From contig JALCRK010000010.1 in assembly GCA_022652485.1 (NCBI GenBank), positions 1 to 64,000 of the forward strand: DNA of 64,000 bases. Reading direction: 5' to 3'. A model generated the notes under the pieces. It searched no databases. It had not been told where the DNA came from and worked only from the letters and a program-made list of their open reading frames with translations. A program made the position numbers and the translations under genes. Origin of the DNA: Sphingobium sp. (lineage in GTDB: Bacteria > Pseudomonadota > Alphaproteobacteria > Sphingomonadales > Sphingomonadaceae). Each line of letters starts with the position of its first letter. The first letter of the stretch is position 1. Below, piece after piece: positions 58,156-64,000 of the stretch.

Positions 58156-58228
58156 CGTCACCCCAGTGAAGGCTGGGGTCTCCTCGGGTGCAGTGCTGCG
58201 CGAGATGCCAGCCTGCTCTGGCATGACG
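58156..58228. repeat. Double-hairpin CGTCA/TGACG palindromic repeat
   Basis: The left hairpin is CGTCACCCCAG-TGAAGG-CTGGGGTCTC and the right one GAGATGCCAG-CCTGCT-CTGGCATGACG. The outer CGTCA and TGACG ends are inverted, and the stems differ in sequence from copies at 28582 and 43028 while keeping pairing. It lies between coaBC and dut. Confidence 0.85.
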
Positions 58229-58334
58229 GTTAGATATTCTTCCACCGTGCCTCCGTCTCCGCGTAAACGGAAAAGAGGATGGCCAGTCTATTCGCCGATT
58301 GGCGGATCAGGAATTGACCGTTAAGATTGGCTCC

Positions 58335-58796
58335 ATGACACGCCCCATCACCATCGAATTGAAGCGCCTGCCCCACGGGGCGGACCTGCCGCCACCCGCC
58401 TATGCCACCGCCGGAGCCGCAGGCATGGACGTGGTGTCCGCCGAGGATGTGATCCTCCCGCCGGGGGGGCGTCATGCGGTCGCCACCGGCTTTGCGATGG
58501 CGATCCCGGATGGCTATGAGATCCAGGTGCGGCCCCGCTCCGGCCTTGCATTGAAGAACGGCATCTCGCTGCCCAACACGCCCGGCACGATCGACAGCGA
58601 CTATCGCGGCGAATTGAAGATCATCATGATCAACCTGGGTGAGGAAGCGTTCGCGATCAAACGCGGCGACCGCATCGCGCAACTGGTGGCCGCGCCGGTG
58701 CAGCTCGCGACCTTTGCCGAGGTGGCGGAGCTTTCCGATACCGAGCGGGGGACAGGAGGCTTTGGCTCTACCGGCGTGAAAAGCGGCGCGTCATGA
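58335..58796 (+). CDS. dut: dUTP diphosphatase
   Basis: Dut hydrolyses dUTP to dUMP and keeps uracil out of DNA. The 153-residue trimeric-type protein from ATG 58335 ([20 protein letters not shown]) shows the motifs [58 protein letters not shown] and the C-terminal [10 protein letters not shown]. The upstream in-frame TTG at 58299 adds 12 residues that do not look conserved. Its stop overlaps the start of the next gene by four bases (ATGA, 58793-58796). Confidence 0.96.
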   Translation: MTRPITIELKRLPHGADLPPPAYATAGAAGMDVVSAEDVILPPGGRHAVATGFAMAIPDGYEIQVRPRSGLALKNGISLPNTPGTIDSDYRGELKIIMINLGEEAFAIKRGDRIAQLVAAPVQLATFAEVAELSDTERGTGGFGSTGVKSGAS

Positions 58797-59566
58797 GCCT
58801 CGATGATGCCCTGCTCGATCGCTACGCCCGGCACATCGTGCTGAGGGAGATCGGCGGCGCGGGCCAGATGCAGCTGATGTCCGCGCATGTCACGGTCGTC
58901 GGCGCGGGGGGGATCGGTTGCCCGGCGATCCAGTATCTCGCAGGGGCGGGCGTCGGCACGATCCGGGTGATCGACGATGATGCGGTCGCCCTCTCGAACC
59001 TCCAGCGCCAGACCCTGTTCGGCAGCGAGGACATCGGCCGCTCCAAGGCGGAAGCCGCGATGCAGGCGGTGGCGCGTTTGAACCCACATGTGAAGCTCAT
59101 TCCCATCGTGCAGCGCCTCGACGCCGACAATGCCGAGACGTTGCTGCGCCACTCGGATGTCATCATTGACGGCTGCGATAATTTCAGCACCCGCTTGATC
59201 GTGAGCGACGTGGCGACGCGGCTGCGCATCCCCCTGGTTTCCTCCGCAGTCGGCCAATTCGAGGGGCAATTGTCGGTCTTTCGCGGCTGGGAGGCAGGCA
59301 AGCCCTGCTATCGCTGTCTCGTAGGCGAAGATCCCGCCCGCGCCGAGGCGAGCTGCGCCGAGCAGGGCGTGCTGGGCGCATTGACCGGCGTAATGGGCAG
59401 CCTCGCCGCGCTGGAGGCGATCCGCGCCATCGTGCCGTTCGGCGAGGACAGCGCGGGCAAGCTGCTGATCGCCGACCTGCTCAATCTGCGCTTCCGCACC
59501 ATAAGCCTGCCTGCGGACCCCGCCTGCACGGCCTGCGCAGCCGCGCGAGAGCCATGCCCGGCCTGA
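58793..59566 (+). CDS. ThiF/MoeB/HesA family E1-like adenylyltransferase
   Basis: E1-like enzymes adenylate the C-terminal Gly of small sulfur carriers such as MoaD or ThiS. The 257-residue protein has the nucleotide-binding [25 protein letters not shown]-like [20 protein letters not shown] and the Asp-containing [20 protein letters not shown]. Zinc-binding pairs CYRC and CTAC are present, and [20 protein letters not shown] matches the crossover-loop Cys region. It resembles MoeB most. It overlaps dut and the DsrE-like gene. Its carrier protein is not in the window. Confidence 0.92.
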   Translation: MSLDDALLDRYARHIVLREIGGAGQMQLMSAHVTVVGAGGIGCPAIQYLAGAGVGTIRVIDDDAVALSNLQRQTLFGSEDIGRSKAEAAMQAVARLNPHVKLIPIVQRLDADNAETLLRHSDVIIDGCDNFSTRLIVSDVATRLRIPLVSSAVGQFEGQLSVFRGWEAGKPCYRCLVGEDPARAEASCAEQGVLGALTGVMGSLAALEAIRAIVPFGEDSAGKLLIADLLNLRFRTISLPADPACTACAAAREPCPA

Positions 59567-59919
59567 CCATCGTCCTGTTGACGGATGACGCCGAGCGCCT
59601 GCGCGGCGCGCTGACGCTCGCACTGGCGCAGCGCGCGTTGGGCGGGGAGTGCCGTCTGTTCTTCCAGTTGGATGCGGTGCGCCTGCTCGCCCCGGAGACG
59701 GAAGCGCCGCGCGACGACATCCACGTCGCGCATGGCCTGCCCCGGCTCGCCAGCCTGATCGGCGAAGCGCTGGACGACGGCGTCACCCTCGTTGCCTGCC
59801 AGAGCGGCCTCGCGCTCGCGGGTCTGGAGGCGTCCCGCATCGACCCGCGCATTGAGGCGGGCGGCCCCGTCTCGTTGCTGCAATCGCTGGCTCCGGAGGA
59901 GCGGCTGACAATAGCATAA
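59554..59919 (+). CDS. DsrE-like sulfur relay protein
   Basis: The 121-residue protein from ATG 59554 ([20 protein letters not shown]) resembles the DsrE/DsrF fold, with an N-terminal strand, a glycine-rich part and a candidate reactive Cys in TLVACQSGLALAGLEA. Such proteins relay sulfur in tRNA or sulfur oxidation systems. It overlaps the E1-like gene by 13 bases, so the two are likely made together, possibly in one sulfur-transfer step. Family assignment is moderate because the protein is short and only the Cys context matches. Confidence 0.7.
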   Translation: MPGLTIVLLTDDAERLRGALTLALAQRALGGECRLFFQLDAVRLLAPETEAPRDDIHVAHGLPRLASLIGEALDDGVTLVACQSGLALAGLEASRIDPRIEAGGPVSLLQSLAPEERLTIA

Positions 59920-60119
59920 CAGCAGTATAGTTCCGTACCTTCTCCATTTCGGACAAGATTAATGGTGCGTTAGCCTGCGCCCAACCGTGCACCCGGCAAT
60001 ATTGCGCCAATAATAAGCAATGATACCAACGGGCTGTACATCAAAATGGACCAAGTCCGAATTCCCACACCGTAGTCCTCCTATAATATCCTTATCGCAG
60101 GCCAGTCAGGAGCGGGGAT

Positions 60120-60926
60120 ATGATGGCGGTCAGGGCAGCATATGCAGCGGGCTTCGAAGCGGAAGCCAAGACACCCGACGGGATGATGGAAAGCAGGGCG
60201 TTTCGTTCGCGGCGGGAGCGGCAGGAGACATCCCGCCTGCGCCTTCTGCCCGCGGCATCCCCGCCCGAAGCCCCGATCGAGGCGCCGCCCGGCGCGGGAC
60301 TCGTGCACGCCTATCTCATCGATACCGATCCGGCGCGCCGCGCGCAGGTGCACAAGCAGCTCAGCGGCAGATCGAACATGGTGGTGCGCGCCTATCGCGA
60401 CTATGCGAGCTTTCTTGCCGAGGCGGATCTGCTCGACGCGGGGTGCGTGATCCTGTCCGACGACGGCATGGACGCGGAAAATCGGGGCGGAACGGCGGAT
60501 GCGTGGCTCGATTTCATTCGCCAGTCCCGGCAGAAGGGACGCTTCGCGTGCATTCTGCTGACACGGGAAGGCAATATGCGCTTCGCCATCGACGCGATGA
60601 AGGCGGGGGCGGTCGATTGCCTGCTCCTTTCCCACACGCAGCACGCGCTGCTCGGCACGGTGGAGGACGCGCTCGCGCTGGTGCGCGCGGCCCGCGCCGA
60701 ACAGGACGCCAGCAGCGAGGCGCGCGGCCAGATCGAGCGACTGACCGCCCGCGAGCGCGATGTGCTGCATGGCCTGCTCTATGGGAAATCCAACAAGATG
60801 ATCGCGCTTGATCTCGGCATCAGCCCGCGCACGGTGGAGATCTATCGCGCGCACCTGATGGAGAAGCTCGGCACGCATTCCCTCTCGGAAACGCTGCGGA
60901 TCGCGTTCCTCGCGGGTATTGCCTGA
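60120..60926 (+). CDS. LuxR/FixJ-type regulator with degenerate receiver domain
   Basis: The 268-residue protein from ATG 60120 (GGAG upstream) has a 60-residue N-terminal extension. A receiver-like domain follows (about 62-185; LVHAYLIDTDPARRAQVHKQ), then a C-terminal LuxR helix-turn-helix (LTARERDVLHGLLYGKSNKM, ALDLGISPRTVEIYRAHLME). The receiver looks degenerate: the usual LxD phospho-site reads GCVILSDDGMDAEN, and the conserved Lys of the KP motif is replaced (AGAVDCLLLSHTQHALLGT). It is probably phosphorylation-independent or regulated in another way. No histidine kinase is adjacent. Targets are unknown. Confidence 0.88.
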   Translation: MMAVRAAYAAGFEAEAKTPDGMMESRAFRSRRERQETSRLRLLPAASPPEAPIEAPPGAGLVHAYLIDTDPARRAQVHKQLSGRSNMVVRAYRDYASFLAEADLLDAGCVILSDDGMDAENRGGTADAWLDFIRQSRQKGRFACILLTREGNMRFAIDAMKAGAVDCLLLSHTQHALLGTVEDALALVRAARAEQDASSEARGQIERLTARERDVLHGLLYGKSNKMIALDLGISPRTVEIYRAHLMEKLGTHSLSETLRIAFLAGIA

Positions 60927-60934
60927 ACTTTTTG

Positions 60935-61082
60935 ATCCGAAACAGGCAGCTTTGCTGCGTTTCGGATAGGCCGCACCAGCCCTCTCCCCCTCCCAACCTC
61001 CCGATATGGTATCCTATGGGAGGTTGGGAGGGGGAGAGGGCTAGTGCTGAAACCCGAAATTCGTCTCTTTCACGAATTTCGG
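60935..61082. repeat. Composite long-hairpin repeat, copy 5 (three hairpins)
   Basis: The first hairpin is ATCCGAAAC...GTTTCGGAT (60935-60967, with an AG bulge), the large hairpin spans 60974-61046 with 29-base arms, and the last is CCGAAATTCGT / ACGAATTTCGG (61054-61082). The loop ATATGGTATCCTAT is the reverse complement of the loop in copy 4. It lies between convergent genes. Confidence 0.92.
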
Positions 61083-61088
61083 ATAAAA

Positions 61089-61640
61089 TCACTGCCCCTT
61101 CATCGAACGCACCGCCGCCAGCGTGCTCTTCACATGGTCCTTATAGCTCATCGCGCTGTGGACGAAGACGATGCGGCCGGTGGGCGCGATGACATAGGAG
61201 GTGCGGTTGGTCATGCCACCGGGCACGGGCAGGGCGACATCATAGCCCTTCACAATTACCGGGCCGGCGGACGCCACCGCGAACTTGTCTCGGCACTCCT
61301 CCGTGGAAAAACGCGCGAGCTTGTCGATCGGGTCTGCCGACATGCCGATCACGGTTGCACCCGCAGCCCTGAAATCGTCGGTCGCTTCGGCGAATTCATG
61401 CGCCTCGGCGGTGCAGCCCGGCGTGAAGGCTGCCGGGAAGAAATAGAGCACCACCGGGCCTTTCTTCAGCGCGTCCGATAGCTTCAGGGTGAAGACCTTG
61501 CCCGCGAGCGCGCCGCGCGTGGTGAAATCGGGCGCCTTCGCGCCCACGGCAAGCGCGCTGGTCGCGGCCTGCGGCAATATCAGCAGCGCGGCAGCGCCGA
61601 CTATTCCGCCAATCGCCGTCCATTTCATCCAGCGCTTCAT
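61089..61640 (-). CDS. Exported peroxiredoxin (AhpC/TSA, BCP-like)
   Basis: The 183-residue protein reduces peroxides by a reactive Cys. From the ATG at 61638-61640 (complement; AGGAG upstream) it has a signal or anchor (MKRWMKWTAIGGIVGAAALL), then the thioredoxin-like fold with the peroxidatic motif FFPAAFTPGCTAEAHEFAEA. A second Cys in STEECRDKF could be the resolving residue. It should act in the periplasm. The convergent repeat copy 5 follows it; it diverges from hisG. Confidence 0.92.
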   Translation of the reverse strand: MKRWMKWTAIGGIVGAAALLILPQAATSALAVGAKAPDFTTRGALAGKVFTLKLSDALKKGPVVLYFFPAAFTPGCTAEAHEFAEATDDFRAAGATVIGMSADPIDKLARFSTEECRDKFAVASAGPVIVKGYDVALPVPGGMTNRTSYVIAPTGRIVFVHSAMSYKDHVKSTLAAVRSMKGQ

Positions 61641-61737
61641 CCTGTTTCTCCTCGGTTGGCGCGCTATCGTAGCACAACGATGCGACAAAGCGACTCGCCT
61701 TGCCCTTTGTTCCCGCAAAAGCTAAGCGCGGGCAATC

Positions 61738-62403
61738 ATGACCGCACCGCTCATCATCGCCGTGCCCAAGGGGCGCATACTGGACGAGGCCCTGCCGCTG
61801 TTGGCGCGGGTCGGGATAGAGCCGGAGCCGGAATTTCACGACAAGAAGAGCCGGGCGCTCAAGTTCGCGACCAACCGGCCGGACACATGGATCATCCGCG
61901 TGCGCGCGTTCGACGTGGCGACCTTCGTGGCGCATGGCGCGGCGCAGATCGGCATCGTCGGTTCGGACGTGATCGAGGAGTTCGACTATTCTCAGCTTTA
62001 TGCGCCGGTCGACCTCGATATCGGCCACTGCCGCCTGTCGGTCGCGGAGCCGGTGGATGCGGGGGCGGAGGATCAGGCGAGCCTCAGCCATGTGCGCGTC
62101 GCCACCAAATATCCGCACCTCACCCGGCGGCATTATGAGGCGCAAGGCATTCAGGCGGAGTGCGTGAAGCTGAATGGTGCGATGGAGCTGGCGCCCTCGC
62201 TCGGCCTCTCGCGCCGGATCGTCGATCTGGTAGAGTCGGGCGCGACGCTGAAGGCGAACGGCCTGGTCGAGACCAGCATCATCATGCAGATTTCGGCGCG
62301 GCTGATCGTCAACCGCGCGGCGTTCAAGATGCGCGCGGGCGAGATCGTGCCGCTGGTCGAAGCCTTCCGTAAGGCCGTGGAGGCAGGCGATGCAGCGGCT
62401 TGA
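61738..62403 (+). CDS. hisG: ATP phosphoribosyltransferase, short form
   Basis: HisG catalyses the first step of histidine synthesis. The 221-residue protein ([20 protein letters not shown]) is the short form, lacking the C-terminal regulatory domain, with LGIVGSDV-like [20 protein letters not shown] and [20 protein letters not shown]. Short HisG enzymes need the HisZ subunit, which is not in this window. It overlaps hisD by 14 bases. The gene begins 97 bases from the divergent peroxiredoxin. Confidence 0.95.
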   Translation: MTAPLIIAVPKGRILDEALPLLARVGIEPEPEFHDKKSRALKFATNRPDTWIIRVRAFDVATFVAHGAAQIGIVGSDVIEEFDYSQLYAPVDLDIGHCRLSVAEPVDAGAEDQASLSHVRVATKYPHLTRRHYEAQGIQAECVKLNGAMELAPSLGLSRRIVDLVESGATLKANGLVETSIIMQISARLIVNRAAFKMRAGEIVPLVEAFRKAVEAGDAAA

Positions 62404-63700
62404 CGCGGCAGCGGCGGATTTCGCCGAGCGCTTTGATGCGCTCGTCAATGCCCGGCGCGAGGCGGATGCCGATGTGGCCGATGCCGTGCGCGCCATTATC
62501 GCCAAAGTGCGGGACGAGGGCGACGCCGCGCTGAAAGACCTGACCGCGCGGTTCGACAAGCATGATCTGGATAGCACCGGCTGGCGCGTGCAAGCGGCGG
62601 AGATGGACGCGGCGCTCGAAGGGTTGCCCGCCGATCTGCGCGGTGCGCTCGAACTCGCGGCGGAGCGCATCGCAGCCTATCATGCGAAGCAACGCCCGGA
62701 GGACCGCGACGAAACCGATAGCGCAGGCGTCCGCCTCGGCGCGCGGTGGAGCGCGGTCGATGCGGCGGGGCTGTATGTGCCGGGCGGGCGCGCGGCCTAT
62801 CCGTCGTCCGTGCTGATGAACGCCATTCCGGCAAAGGTCGCGGGCGTGGAGCGCATCGTCATCGTGACGCCCACTCCCAATGGCGAGATCAACCCGCTGG
62901 TGCTCGCCGCCGCGAAGATCGCCGGTGTTTCCGAAGTATGGCGCGTCGGCGGGGCGCAGGCGGTCGCGGCGCTCGCCTATGGCACGGAGAAGATCGCGCC
63001 CGTGGATGTGATCGTCGGCCCCGGCAATGCGTGGGTGGCCGAGGCAAAGCGCCAGCTTTATGGCGTGGTCGGCATCGATATGGTCGCGGGGCCATCCGAG
63101 ATCGTGGTGGTGGCGGATGGCAAAAATGATCCCGACTGGATCGCGGCCGATCTGCTCTCTCAGGCCGAGCATGACCCCACCAGCCAGGCGATCCTGTTCA
63201 CCGATGATGAGTGCTTCTCCGGCGAGGTCGCCACCGCGATCGAGCGGCTGATCCCAGAGCTTGCTACCGCCAGGGTGGCGCGGGAAAGCTGGGAGGAAAA
63301 TGGCGCGATTATCACCGTGCCGTCGCTCGATGCCGCGATGCCGCTGGTCAACCGCCTCGCGCCCGAGCATCTGGAGCTGGCGGTGGACGACCCGGACACA
63401 CTGTTCGCGAAAGTGCGCCACGCGGGCTCGGTATTCATGGGGCGGATGACGCCCGAAGCGGTGGGCGATTATGTCGCGGGGCCGAATCATGTGCTGCCCA
63501 CCGGCAGGCGGGCGCGCTTTTCATCGGGCTTGTCGGTGCTCGATTTCATGAAGCGCACCAGCTTTCTCGCGCTCGATCGTGCGGCGATCGAGAAGATCGG
63601 CCCGGCAGCCGTCGCACTCGCCAACGCGGAAGGCCTGCCCGCGCACGCCGTCAGCGTGGCCAACCGGCTGGGCAATGGCCCGGCCCCAATGGGAGACTGA
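62390..63700 (+). CDS. hisD: Histidinol dehydrogenase
   Basis: HisD performs the last two oxidations of histidine synthesis with NAD and zinc. The 436-residue protein begins [20 protein letters not shown] and shows [57 protein letters not shown] with zinc-binding Gln/His, and [20 protein letters not shown]. It overlaps hisG by 14 bases, and the next gene starts two bases after its stop, so the three are likely one operon. Confidence 0.97.
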   Translation: MQRLDAAAADFAERFDALVNARREADADVADAVRAIIAKVRDEGDAALKDLTARFDKHDLDSTGWRVQAAEMDAALEGLPADLRGALELAAERIAAYHAKQRPEDRDETDSAGVRLGARWSAVDAAGLYVPGGRAAYPSSVLMNAIPAKVAGVERIVIVTPTPNGEINPLVLAAAKIAGVSEVWRVGGAQAVAALAYGTEKIAPVDVIVGPGNAWVAEAKRQLYGVVGIDMVAGPSEIVVVADGKNDPDWIAADLLSQAEHDPTSQAILFTDDECFSGEVATAIERLIPELATARVARESWEENGAIITVPSLDAAMPLVNRLAPEHLELAVDDPDTLFAKVRHAGSVFMGRMTPEAVGDYVAGPNHVLPTGRRARFSSGLSVLDFMKRTSFLALDRAAIEKIGPAAVALANAEGLPAHAVSVANRLGNGPAPMGD

Positions 63701-63701
63701 A

Positions 63702-64000
63702 ATGTCCATTTCGCTCTATGACGCCACCGTTCCATCCTATTTGCAGATTCTGGGCGCTGCGCTCGGCCTGATCGACAAGGCGGAAGCCTTTTGCGCGGAG
63801 AAGGGAATCAGCGAGCAGGATCTTCTCGCCACGCATTTCGGGGAGGATATGCTGCCGCTAGCCCAGCAGCTTAAATGGCTGACCACCCATTCGCTGGGCG
63901 CTATCGAAGGTGTGCGCGCCGGCCTGTTTCAGCCGGATCGCTCCCCGCCCGCGGAGAGCCTTGCCGCCCATCGCGAGCAGATTTCCGGGACGATCGCCGT
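63702..64000 (+). CDS. DUF1993 family protein, 5' part (cut by window end)
   Basis: The frame from ATG 63702 (MSISLYDATVPSYLQILGAA) continues open to base 64000, giving 99 residues. The N-terminus, with YDATVPSYLQILGAALGLID and DMLPLAQQLKWLTTHSLGAI, matches DUF1993, small helical proteins of the DinB-like fold with unknown function. It follows hisD by one base and is probably cotranscribed. The C-terminus is outside the window. Confidence 0.85.
   Translation, partial: MSISLYDATVPSYLQILGAALGLIDKAEAFCAEKGISEQDLLATHFGEDMLPLAQQLKWLTTHSLGAIEGVRAGLFQPDRSPPAESLAAHREQISGTIA

Overview
The window looks like a chromosomal segment of a high-GC alphaproteobacterium, most likely a sphingomonad (Sphingomonadales). 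The reasons are the ubiquinone genes (coq7, ubiE, ubiB), a PEPxxWA-CTERM protein, CtrA-like TTAA-N7-TTAA sites, several small proteins of the kind found in that order, and abundant CGTCA...TGACG palindromic repeats. This taxonomic call is inference from gene content. I see no rRNA, tRNA, CRISPR array, insertion sequence or prophage.

Layout. 1-3436 (minus): branched-chain amino-acid operon ilvB - unknown 111-aa gene - ilvN - ilvC (ilvC cut by the window edge). 3555-5394: miaA and serB diverge from start codons that overlap inside one CATG. 5421-6158: an outer-membrane barrel gene with two Fur-like operators. 6264-10180: an orphan ParA, a predicted ribbon-helix-helix protein and a TPR/SPOR lipoprotein in one operon, divergent from a Sel1/SPOR protein, with CtrA-like sites between them. 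10228-12984 (minus): ruvX-pyrB-pyrC', where PyrC' lacks the catalytic metal ligands. 13016-16748: gatC-gatA-gatB interrupted by a Trypco2-domain gene between gatA and gatB. 16844-19153: an A/T-richer accessory stretch with a small lipoprotein, a secreted trypsin-like protease and an outer-membrane barrel.

19421-26646: peptidyl-prolyl isomerase, mgtE, a DUF1489 gene, then a minus-strand run rlmH - envC-like - ctpA-like - dsbB-like - coq7 - secreted hypothetical. 26815-34522: acyl-CoA dehydrogenase, a GNAT-nitrilase fusion, ssb, and feoAB with a Fur box shared with a divergent Bcr/CflA-type transporter. 34691-39960: an arylsulfotransferase-like membrane protein with a small partner, an amino-acid permease, a HIT protein, hisE and a secreted protein. 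40067-43022: a MacAB-like adaptor-permease-ATPase operon. 43150-47907: diguanylate cyclase, LysR regulator, a possible sRNA, two phospholipid enzymes and rpoZ.

48071-53547: a 26-aa membrane peptide, an A/T-rich membrane protein, purA, a dienelactone hydrolase, gpmA, a PEP-CTERM protein and mutM. 53768-59919: ubiE, then ubiB - MNT - HEPN - coaBC, in which a toxin-antitoxin pair sits inside a housekeeping operon, then dut - thiF-like - dsrE-like. 60120-64000: a LuxR-type regulator with a degenerate receiver, a periplasmic peroxiredoxin, hisG-hisD and a DUF1993 gene cut by the window end.

Two families of long palindromic repeats punctuate the segment: four CGTCA/TGACG double-hairpin elements and five G/C-rich composite hairpins with 27-30 bp arms. 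Most of the content is housekeeping. The points most worth following are the Trypco2 insertion with its nearby protease, the CtrA-marked ParA/SPOR locus, the HEPN-MNT module coupled to coaBC, the pseudo-dihydroorotase and the composite repeat family.
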